Origin: Leptospiraceae bacterium
GTDB taxonomy: Bacteria; Spirochaetota; Leptospiria; Leptospirales; Leptospiraceae
Assembly: GCA_027485405.1 (NCBI GenBank)
Contig: JAIXRB010000194.1
Coordinates: 1 to 24,159 of the forward strand
Length of the DNA stretch: 24,159 bases
Direction of reading: 5' to 3'
Shown: piece after piece, positions 1-6,477 of the stretch
How the letters are laid out: every line of letters begins with the position of its first letter
How positions within the stretch are numbered: position 1 is the stretch's first letter
Program-made: the position numbers and the translations under genes
Notes under the pieces: generated by a model
What the model was told of the DNA's origin: nothing
The model's database searches: none
The model's input: only the letters and a program-made list of their open reading frames with translations

Positions 1-1008
1 CTGACCGAAAAGGAGAACAATGCTCCTAAACTATCTGTCCTTTTTCGTTCAGAAGACAAAAATATAATAAAGAAAGAAAAAAAAGATCCCAGTTTAGAAA
101 AACCGGCAAACCGAGAAGAAAGCAAAATTGATTTGGCTCCTAAGCCAGAACCTACGAATGAGTTTCTATTTAGAAACAAACCAAATCGTCCAACGAACGA
201 AATCGATTCTAAGAAAAAAACGGGAAACAACGATTCTAAGACTGAATTGAATCCCAAAGAAAAAGAAGAAGATCCCAAAACTCGCTCCTTGGGAATCAAA
301 GACCGCCAGTTCATGCACCTTGAAACCAAAGTTCTTCCAGCAAACACTGAAAAACCGAAAGGAAAAGAAGGCAATGCGGAAGTCCCAACTGTAGTAGGTG
401 GATTCAAAAGCAATTTTGAAGATAAATCCTCTGAAATGGGAGACAAAGGTGGACAACGATTTCAAAACCAAGATTCAAGAGACCACCAAACAAATTCCAT
501 TGGTTTGACCAATAGAGCAGAAAAAAAGAAAGAAGTAGCCTCACCAACTAAATCTGAGTTTCAAAAGAACTTCGATGATCTAGTAAAACAAGCCAAGTTT
601 GATATTGTTCAAAATGGAAAATCAACTGCCGAAATCATTATGAATCCTCGAGAATTCGGAAGACTAACATTAAAAGTATCAGTCAATGGCGAGCAAGTCG
701 AAGGACGAATCTTAGTGGATAGTGAAGAAGCTAAAATTTTAATCCAAAACGAACTGGGAAGACTTAAAGAGAACCTTAGAGAAGGCGGGCTTCAACTAGA
801 GTCTCTCCAAGTGGATCTTTGGAACGACACGGCATTTCTCTCCTCTGGGAATCAGAATAGTGAAAGCTTCCAAAATGCCAAAGACTACCAGGAATACTTA
901 AACGCTTCCAAATCATCTTTTCAGTCCAGAAGAGAAGAGACTCTGGAAGAAGAATCTGCAGAAAGAGTTGAAACCGACTCGTTAAAGACATTAGAGATTT
1001 TTGCTTAG
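1..1008 (+). CDS. fliK: FliK-like flagellar hook-length control protein, C-terminal part (5' end outside the window)
   Basis: The frame is open from the first base of the window to the TAG at 1006-1008, so the gene is cut at its 5' end; the TTG at 133 is only the first internal start-like codon. The first ~180 visible residues are hydrophilic and low in complexity, rich in K, E, N and S, as in the secreted ruler part of FliK proteins. The last ~100 residues, from about nt 558 to 830, look like the Flg_hook C-terminal domain: an amphipathic beta pattern with MNPREFGRLTLKV and GRILVDSEEAK, then a helix ending in LESLQVDLW. This domain is known to contact the export gate and switch secretion from hook to filament substrates. 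It lies 9 nt upstream of flgD and two genes upstream of flgE, the usual setting for fliK. The family assignment is firm for the C-terminus; the name fliK rests partly on context. Confidence 0.82.
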   Translation: MTEKENNAPKLSVLFRSEDKNIIKKEKKDPSLEKPANREESKIDLAPKPEPTNEFLFRNKPNRPTNEIDSKKKTGNNDSKTELNPKEKEEDPKTRSLGIKDRQFMHLETKVLPANTEKPKGKEGNAEVPTVVGGFKSNFEDKSSEMGDKGGQRFQNQDSRDHQTNSIGLTNRAEKKKEVASPTKSEFQKNFDDLVKQAKFDIVQNGKSTAEIIMNPREFGRLTLKVSVNGEQVEGRILVDSEEAKILIQNELGRLKENLREGGLQLESLQVDLWNDTAFLSSGNQNSESFQNAKDYQEYLNASKSSFQSRREETLEEESAERVETDSLKTLEIFA

Positions 1009-1011
1009 GAG
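1007..1011 (+). promoter_or_regulatory. Shine-Dalgarno of flgD, overlapping the fliK stop
   Basis: AGGAG begins inside the TAG stop of the upstream fliK-like gene and lies 6 nt before the flgD ATG at 1018. It fixes the flgD start and suggests translational coupling of the two genes. Confidence 0.8.
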
Positions 1012-1017
1012 AAAAAG

Positions 1018-1599
1018 ATGCCAGACGCCATCCAAGACATGCAAAGTCAGAACGCCATTCGCTCCCGTTATCTGGACTCAGAAAAGAGCCTCAATATCCG
1101 GAAGCACTTAGACCAACTCGACAAAGAAGAGAAAAGTGGACTCAAAGGAATTGAGATTAGAGAGAAACAAAAGGAATTAGGGAAAGATGATTTTCTGAAG
1201 CTTCTCCTAACACAGTTGTCTCACCAAGACCCTACGAATCCTGTCCAAGACAAGGATTTTATCGCTCAAATGGCTCAATTCAGCACTTTAGAACAGATGA
1301 AAAACATATCATCTGGAATCCAAAGGATGGAATCAAAGCAAAGCTATTCCGTAGTTGGGAAAATAGTTTCCGGACCTGACCTAGTAACAGGGGAAGATGT
1401 TACTGGAGTCGCAGGCGCTATCCTATTTGACAACGAAGGAAAGACGTATGTGAGAGTCAGTGGTCGTATGTTAGATGTTTCTAAACTCAATTTGATTTCT
1501 GATCCTGCGATCTTGGAATCAGAAACACAAAAAGAAAATCAAAAACTTTGGGCAACGCCCGGAGTTCCAGCAAAAAAAGAATCTGCTTACTCGGAATAA
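1018..1599 (+). CDS. flgD: FlgD, flagellar hook cap / hook assembly scaffold
   Basis: FlgD caps the growing hook and guides polymerisation of FlgE. The family hallmark is seen at residues 56-98: GKDDFLKLLLTQLSHQDPTN, then a FIAQMAQFSTLEQM stretch. The first ~50 residues are a polar, helical, export-competent N-terminus. Residues ~110-160 look like a small Tudor-like beta segment (VVGKIVSGPDLVTG and following). At 193 residues the protein is shorter than the enteric FlgD (about 230), and I see no room for the Ig/FnIII-like domain that enteric FlgD carries inserted in the Tudor domain. The start is ATG with a strong AGGAG 6 nt upstream. It sits between the fliK-like gene and flgE (28-nt gap to flgE), in one operon. 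Confidence 0.96.
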   Translation: MPDAIQDMQSQNAIRSRYLDSEKSLNIRKHLDQLDKEEKSGLKGIEIREKQKELGKDDFLKLLLTQLSHQDPTNPVQDKDFIAQMAQFSTLEQMKNISSGIQRMESKQSYSVVGKIVSGPDLVTGEDVTGVAGAILFDNEGKTYVRVSGRMLDVSKLNLISDPAILESETQKENQKLWATPGVPAKKESAYSE

Positions 1600-1627
1600 T
1601 TAAAAAGGAAAGAAAAGGTACAAATCT

Positions 1628-3022
1628 ATGATGAGATCACTCTATGCCGGTGTATCCGGTTTAAAAAACCACCAAGTGCGAATGGATGTTATTGGAAATA
1701 ACATATCAAATGTGAACACGCATGGCTTTAAAACGGAACGAGTCACTTTCCAGGATATGATTTCCCAGGAACTGCAAGGGGCATCTGAACCGAAAGAGAA
1801 CATTGGGGGAACAAACCCTAAGCAAGTAGGGCTTGGTTCTTTGATTGCCGCAATCGACAAGATCATGACCCAAGGATCCCTCCAAACCACTGGAAAAACT
1901 ACGGATTTGGCAATTTCAGGAGAAGGTTTCTTTATCGTGAAAGATGGAGACAAGAGCTTTTATACAAGAGCTGGAGCCTTTAACATTGATAAGAATGGAA
2001 ATTATGTAAACCCAGCAAACGGATTGAGAGTGCAAGGTTGGAATGCAAGACTTGATGACGATGGAAACAAATTCATCAACTCTTCTGGAAGCATTGAAGA
2101 TGTTGTGATTCCAATGTATTCCAAAGAGCCAGCAAAAGCTACGCGAAACGTAGATTTTCAGTCCAACTTAAACTCAGCAGTTCCAGCCGTTCCTATCGAT
2201 GCCACGGAAGAAGACATCAAACGATTCATCAACGATCCAGATCCTCGCCAAAGAAGAGGCCATGTGACTTCCATCAATGTCTATGATGAACAAGGAAACA
2301 CTCGTCAGCTTGGTGTTGAGTTCTACAAAATGAGAGACAATGTTTGGAAAATGAGATTTAACCTCGCAGAATCCTCTCAGCTATCGGTTGATGTGGCTGG
2401 AACAGGTGGAGAAAACACAACTGTTCCAGGCAACCAAGAGTTAGAAGTATCCTTTACGCCCGATGGCAAAATCATTGCCGTGTCGGATGGGGTTGATTCT
2501 CAAACGACAGGAAAGCTCCAGGCAAAAATCTCTTTCCGTTTAGAAGGAAATCCTAGCACTCAAACATTCAATTTGAATTTGGGAGAAGCTGGTTTGGTTG
2601 GTGGAATCACACAGTTCTCAAGTGATTTTACAACCAAAGCCGTGAAGCAAGATGGTTATGCGATGGGATATATGGAATCCTTTTCTATCGACAACACTGG
2701 AACTGTAACGGGAGTCTTTTCAAATGGAGTTCGTCAGCCTCTCGCTAGAGTCGCTATGGCAACTTTCACAAACCCAATGGGTTTGAACAAAGAAGGCGAT
2801 ACCATGTTTAGTTTTTCCATGAACTCTGGCGAAGCCAACATTGGTGAAGCCGGTGGCCAAGGTAGAGGAAAAATCAATGCCGGACTTTTGGAAATGTCCA
2901 ACGTGGATCTTTCGGATCAGTTTACGGACATGATCGTGACTCAGAGGGGATTTCAGGCAAATTCTAGGACGATTGTCACTTCTGACCAAATGATCCAAGA
3001 GGTTTTGGGCCTAAAACGCTAA
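1628..3022 (+). CDS. flgE: FlgE, flagellar hook protein
   Basis: FlgE is the subunit of the curved hook joining the basal body to the filament, which is periplasmic in spirochaetes. The N-terminus shows the rod/hook signature (MRSLYAGVSGLKNHQVRMD, then GNNISNVNTHGFK). The C-terminus shows the matching D0 motif (SNVDLSDQFTDMIVTQRGFQANSRT, here residues ~429-453), and between them are the FlgE D1/D2 beta domains. The 464-residue length is normal for a spirochaetal FlgE. Two ATG codons are adjacent at 1628 and 1631; purine-rich AAGGAAAGAAAAGG lies just upstream and does not decide between them. No cysteine occurs anywhere in the protein; at the place expected for the cross-linking cysteine it has Ser179 in a DFQSNLN context. 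It is the last gene of the hook operon and is followed within 20 nt by a strong terminator. Confidence 0.98.
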   Translation: MMRSLYAGVSGLKNHQVRMDVIGNNISNVNTHGFKTERVTFQDMISQELQGASEPKENIGGTNPKQVGLGSLIAAIDKIMTQGSLQTTGKTTDLAISGEGFFIVKDGDKSFYTRAGAFNIDKNGNYVNPANGLRVQGWNARLDDDGNKFINSSGSIEDVVIPMYSKEPAKATRNVDFQSNLNSAVPAVPIDATEEDIKRFINDPDPRQRRGHVTSINVYDEQGNTRQLGVEFYKMRDNVWKMRFNLAESSQLSVDVAGTGGENTTVPGNQELEVSFTPDGKIIAVSDGVDSQTTGKLQAKISFRLEGNPSTQTFNLNLGEAGLVGGITQFSSDFTTKAVKQDGYAMGYMESFSIDNTGTVTGVFSNGVRQPLARVAMATFTNPMGLNKEGDTMFSFSMNSGEANIGEAGGQGRGKINAGLLEMSNVDLSDQFTDMIVTQRGFQANSRTIVTSDQMIQEVLGLKR

Positions 3023-3036
3023 TAGATTTGGGAAAG

Positions 3037-3059
3037 AAGCTCCTTCGGGAGCTTTTTTT
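3037..3059 (+). terminator. Intrinsic terminator after flgE
   Basis: A perfect 7-bp stem (AAGCTCC/GGAGCTT) closes a TTCG tetraloop and runs directly into seven T residues (3053-3059). It lies 14 nt past the flgE stop and marks the end of the hook operon. Confidence 0.93.
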
Positions 3060-3118
3060 CCTTGAATTTCTGAATTTTACGGACAATCTGGTGCTATCCT
3101 TTTCTTAAACCAGTATCC

Positions 3119-5458
3119 TTGTCTCGATTCCAAAAGAACGCCATCTTCACTGCCATTTTCTTAGCAGTCGTACTCTATCCAGCGCTCTATTTTACGCTCC
3201 GAGACCAAATCAAAAAAGAGCAAATTCCACTTCATTACAACCACCCAGACCGAATTCCAAAAGTCTCTTTGGGAGTCTGGGAGTTGGGCTCCGAGCGGGA
3301 AGCCCCATCCTATTCACAGGCATTACGCGAAATGCTCCTTCCTTGGCTCGCAAAGGAAACCAGTTGGATTTTCTGGGATTCTCGATCCGAAGGGGAGTCA
3401 GACATTGAACTTCGAGGAAGGTTCAAGTTAATTGAGTCGGGTATCCAATTTCAGCCTAAATTGTATTTGGCGAACAAGAAATGGGAGGTGGGCGGAACAG
3501 CGGTTCTCATTCCATGGAACAGCATTGGTACGTTCCCAGAACGAATCCATTTAGCGTATGAAGTTCTACTTTCAGAGGTGATCAAATCTAAAAGATTACT
3601 CTTCCTTGCCAAAGAAAGAAAAAAACCTATCAACACTTCTGAAATTCTAGACCAATTCACAATCCGCGAATTCCAAGAATATGCCTTGTTATTTGAAGGT
3701 GTAAACTTTGATAACAGATTACAGATTTTGTCCAGCTTATCTAGATCAGCTCCTCAATTTTCCTTTTTCGCCTATCGCAAAAGCCTTCGAGTCTTGGAAG
3801 AAAAAGGAATTGGTGCGGGGAAAGAGATTTGGGCTTCTTGGGAAAAAACACCTAGCCAGGACGGTTGGGAAACTGCATCCCTTGCTTTTGCCATTGGTGA
3901 TCGTTATTTCCAAGAATCTGAATGGGAAAAAGCCAAAGAATTTTTTGAAATAGCTAGAAAAGAAAGAGAAAAGTCGGGCTTTGTCTATCAACCAGAATAC
4001 GCGGAAATCCATGCAAAACTAGGATCCATTCTCTTGATCCAAGGAAAAAAAGAAGAAACTCTCTACCATCTTTCTACTGCTAAAGAAATGTATGTGGCTC
4101 TTAGGGCAGAATCGGAGCCATTGGCGCGAAAGAATCTTTGGAACCATGCAATTCTTATGGCGGAACTAAAACAAAAAGAGATCGCGCTCTCTGAATTTTT
4201 TAGCCTGGAACCTTTCTTTGCAAAGCAGAATGACTTTTTTAGCTCAGTCTTTTACTATGATTTGGCCCGTCTCGAATACCAAGCTAAGGCATATTCGTCG
4301 GCGAGGGCTTTTTCAAAAAAGTCCAGATCTATTTTGTTTTCTCTGGGATTTGCCAATCATGAACTGAGTTTTCTTTGTCAATTGCTCGAAGCATCTGCTT
4401 TCTTCCAAGAGGGTAAATGGGTGCAAGCTAAAGCGATTTGGGATTCTCTCTATCAGACCAGACAGATGTTAGCTATTGAAGACAAAGTCTTTTTCCGGTC
4501 AGTCCTATTCAATCTCTCTCTGATCAATCAGGTCCGAGGAAACGAAAAGGAATCGGAAGAGTTCTACCGCAACTACGTTCGTTTAACTCCTTATTCGCAG
4601 ATCGTAGAAAAAGGGGCACAGAGACCCGATATACTGGGATACTTTTACCCAGACCAAATGGTTGAGCCACCCAAAACAGAATTTACTAATTTAGAATCTG
4701 CCGTCATTCGATCTTATACAGGCAAGTACATCTTCACCGTACAAGAAGAAGAGATTCGGGCAAGAACCTACGAAAATAGATTAGAAGACACTAATGAATT
4801 TTTACGAGATCTGCTAGATCCTAGTTTTTTTGGAACTAAGGGAATGCAAGCTTTGCGAAGAGAATTGGGCTTTGATTCTTACTCTTCTAAGGGAGGTGGG
4901 ATCGTATTCGTTGATATAGGTCCTGCTTTGAACAATCCTGAATACCCAGGGGTTACCTCTCAGTCTGTGGCGTATCACTTTCCAGAAATGGAAGTGGTTC
5001 TTTTGGAACTGCCAAAAGAGACCGATCTTTTTTTTGCTAAGGTTAGTTTAGAAAAGAAAGAACAATTGTATTCCTTCAAGAACATACGAATCTTAAGCGC
5101 AGATGGAGTGGGTCCTTTCTTACAGCAATTTGAAAACCTGAATCAATGGCCACTTCGAAATCGAGGCATTCCCAGTACTAAAAACAAATTGTTAGTGTTT
5201 AGAGCCGCCAACTCCATTGATATCTATGAGACCTTTAATAAAATTCAGCCTCATTTTCAAGAATTGGCGAAGAGCTTTCCTGAAAATCCAATTCTTTATT
5301 TTTTCAATCGAAGCATTTTGGTTAAAAGAAAAAATGAATCTAAATTTTCATTGATCGGCTATCAGTCGGTTCGAGGCTTTCATCACAATTTTCAAAGCTT
5401 AGATCGAAACGGTGAGCCTCCTTATTCGCTAGCCGAATACACATTGAAGGTAGAATAA
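3119..5458 (+). CDS. Membrane-anchored TPR-like protein with a possible methyltransferase-fold C-terminus
   Basis: I do not recognise a named family for the whole 779-residue protein. Residues ~8-27 form one hydrophobic N-terminal helix with no lipobox or clear cleavage site, so it is probably an anchor. Residues ~240-490 are mostly amphipathic helices with TPR-like spacing and residues (for example WEKAKEFFEIAR, AKLGSILLIQGKKEETLYHL, WNHAILMAELKQKEIALSEF). From about residue 590 the pattern resembles a Rossmann-type class I methyltransferase: strand plus motif-I-like VFVDIGPALNN (Asp599), a strand ending in an acidic residue (VVLLELP), NIRILSADG, and LLVFRAANSIDIYE. A full glycine-rich motif I is absent, so activity is doubtful. 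The start is a TTG with no convincing Shine-Dalgarno, so the exact N-terminus is uncertain. The stop TAA shares one base with the ATG of the next gene (TAATG), which points to coupled translation with the Amt-like protein. The 96 nt before it contain the flgE terminator and no promoter I would defend. Confidence 0.6.
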   Translation: MSRFQKNAIFTAIFLAVVLYPALYFTLRDQIKKEQIPLHYNHPDRIPKVSLGVWELGSEREAPSYSQALREMLLPWLAKETSWIFWDSRSEGESDIELRGRFKLIESGIQFQPKLYLANKKWEVGGTAVLIPWNSIGTFPERIHLAYEVLLSEVIKSKRLLFLAKERKKPINTSEILDQFTIREFQEYALLFEGVNFDNRLQILSSLSRSAPQFSFFAYRKSLRVLEEKGIGAGKEIWASWEKTPSQDGWETASLAFAIGDRYFQESEWEKAKEFFEIARKEREKSGFVYQPEYAEIHAKLGSILLIQGKKEETLYHLSTAKEMYVALRAESEPLARKNLWNHAILMAELKQKEIALSEFFSLEPFFAKQNDFFSSVFYYDLARLEYQAKAYSSARAFSKKSRSILFSLGFANHELSFLCQLLEASAFFQEGKWVQAKAIWDSLYQTRQMLAIEDKVFFRSVLFNLSLINQVRGNEKESEEFYRNYVRLTPYSQIVEKGAQRPDILGYFYPDQMVEPPKTEFTNLESAVIRSYTGKYIFTVQEEEIRARTYENRLEDTNEFLRDLLDPSFFGTKGMQALRRELGFDSYSSKGGGIVFVDIGPALNNPEYPGVTSQSVAYHFPEMEVVLLELPKETDLFFAKVSLEKKEQLYSFKNIRILSADGVGPFLQQFENLNQWPLRNRGIPSTKNKLLVFRAANSIDIYETFNKIQPHFQELAKSFPENPILYFFNRSILVKRKNESKFSLIGYQSVRGFHHNFQSLDRNGEPPYSLAEYTLKVE

Positions 5459-6462
5459 TGGCTGAGGAATGGATTGTATTTAGTTCTGCTGTTTTGATTG
5501 CCTTTGGAATCAGGAAAATGCTCTTTCCTGAAGTAGACTTGCTTTTGATAGTACCGCTTTTGACCGTTAGCCTTTTGATTGGGAAAGGCGCTAGTTTTCT
5601 TCCTTATTTGGATTTTAAAGAGATTCCACCTCTTTTACTCATTACCAGGTTTTTGGTTTGGGGAACTTTTAGCTTGATTGCCATCCAAAGTCTTTTGAAT
5701 TTTGGTTCATACGGCCTCTTTTTCTTTCTTTATTTTATTCTAAGTCTTGTTGTCTTTCCAGGAATCTACTATCTCATCTTAGGTTTTCATAATATTTTAC
5801 CGTTTCAAATCTGGGATAAATCCGGAAGTATTTTTTTTTTTTTTTTTTTGGGAAGTTTTCTTTGGTTATATGGAGTTTTCAGTGAACAGAGAGAGGAAAC
5901 GGAACCTTCCAGCTATTTTCTCTATTTTTTGACTTTGCCTTTTGCTATTTCTTCTTTTTCCATTTTACCGAATCCCGAGGCATATATTAGCCAAGGACTT
6001 GTTTCCTTTTTTGCTGGTCTGTTTTCTGTAGCCGGTTCAGTCTTATTTTTTTATTTAAGCGGAAAGAGAAATTTCTCAGAAGCTAATTTATGTTTATCAT
6101 ATTTTTCTGGGATAGCTATTTCTGCGGCAGGGATCACCGCTTTAGAGGAAGTTCTTTATCCCTGGGCTTTCATGGGAGGCTTGCTTTTTCAGTGGATGTT
6201 TCCAATCCTTTTAAGCAGAGGTTGGAGTAGTAAAATGGGTGGTCCTTTGCTATCTTTTGGAGTTCTAGGTTGTCTTGGAGGACTTTTGCCTGCGGTCCTG
6301 TATCCTGCCGAAGAACTGCCACATTCATTCTATACAATGCTAGGCGTTCAATTCCTTGGGATTTGTTCTGCTTTCTTGAGTGCTGTTTTTTTCGGCAGTC
6401 TGCTTTATGTCTTCTTAAAAGAACCTGAATCGAAATTAAAGATAGACAACTTGGGAAATTGA
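5458..6462 (+). CDS. Multi-spanning membrane protein, probable degenerate relative of Amt/MEP ammonium channels
   Basis: It is 334 residues with about nine to ten hydrophobic segments. The C-terminal half resembles Amt channels: a glycine-rich helix SGIAISAAGITALEEV where Amt has AIAGLVAITPA, a membrane segment, then FGVLGCLGG (residues 267-275) where Amt has FGVHGVGG, then GVQFLGICSAFLSAV and a final helix ending in a basic tail. Upstream, WDKSGSIFFF (119-128) fits the Amt DFAGGTVVH segment, keeping Asp120. On this reading the two pore histidines of E. coli AmtB (H168, H318) are Phe128 and Leu270. The N-terminal part is shorter than in transporters (about 400 residues). Phe126-130 are encoded by an uninterrupted run of 19 T. 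The gene overlaps the TPR gene by one base and lies 15 nt before the HD-GYP gene. It may be a sensor or scaffold derived from a channel. The membrane protein is certain; the Amt relation is my alignment by eye. Confidence 0.6.
   Translation: MAEEWIVFSSAVLIAFGIRKMLFPEVDLLLIVPLLTVSLLIGKGASFLPYLDFKEIPPLLLITRFLVWGTFSLIAIQSLLNFGSYGLFFFLYFILSLVVFPGIYYLILGFHNILPFQIWDKSGSIFFFFFLGSFLWLYGVFSEQREETEPSSYFLYFLTLPFAISSFSILPNPEAYISQGLVSFFAGLFSVAGSVLFFYLSGKRNFSEANLCLSYFSGIAISAAGITALEEVLYPWAFMGGLLFQWMFPILLSRGWSSKMGGPLLSFGVLGCLGGLLPAVLYPAEELPHSFYTMLGVQFLGICSAFLSAVFFGSLLYVFLKEPESKLKIDNLGN
5831..5849 (+). repeat. Homopolymer run of 19 T inside a coding region
   Basis: Nineteen uninterrupted T residues encode part of Ile125, Phe126-130 and part of Leu131 of the Amt-like membrane protein. 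Loss of one T brings in a TGA at 5930-5932, and gain of one T brings in a TGA at 5883-5885. Either slip would truncate the protein after roughly 140-160 residues. Runs of this length are prone to slippage in replication and also to sequencing or assembly error. Confidence 0.95.
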
Positions 6463-6477
6463 CAAGAGAATCTTATC

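Noticed and set aside
166..471. Small antisense and overlapping open frames throughout (for example 166-471, 1642-1953, 3746-4012, 13188-13406)
   Set aside because: They lie wholly inside well-supported genes, lack ribosome binding sites and show no protein-family features.
133..1008. Starting the FliK-like gene at TTG 133
   Set aside because: The frame is open from base 1 without a stop, and no Shine-Dalgarno precedes 133, so the gene runs in from outside the window.
5458..6462. Naming the membrane protein amtB or a working ammonium transporter
   Set aside because: Both pore histidines appear to be missing and the N-terminal part is short; the relation is by eye only, so no gene symbol is given.
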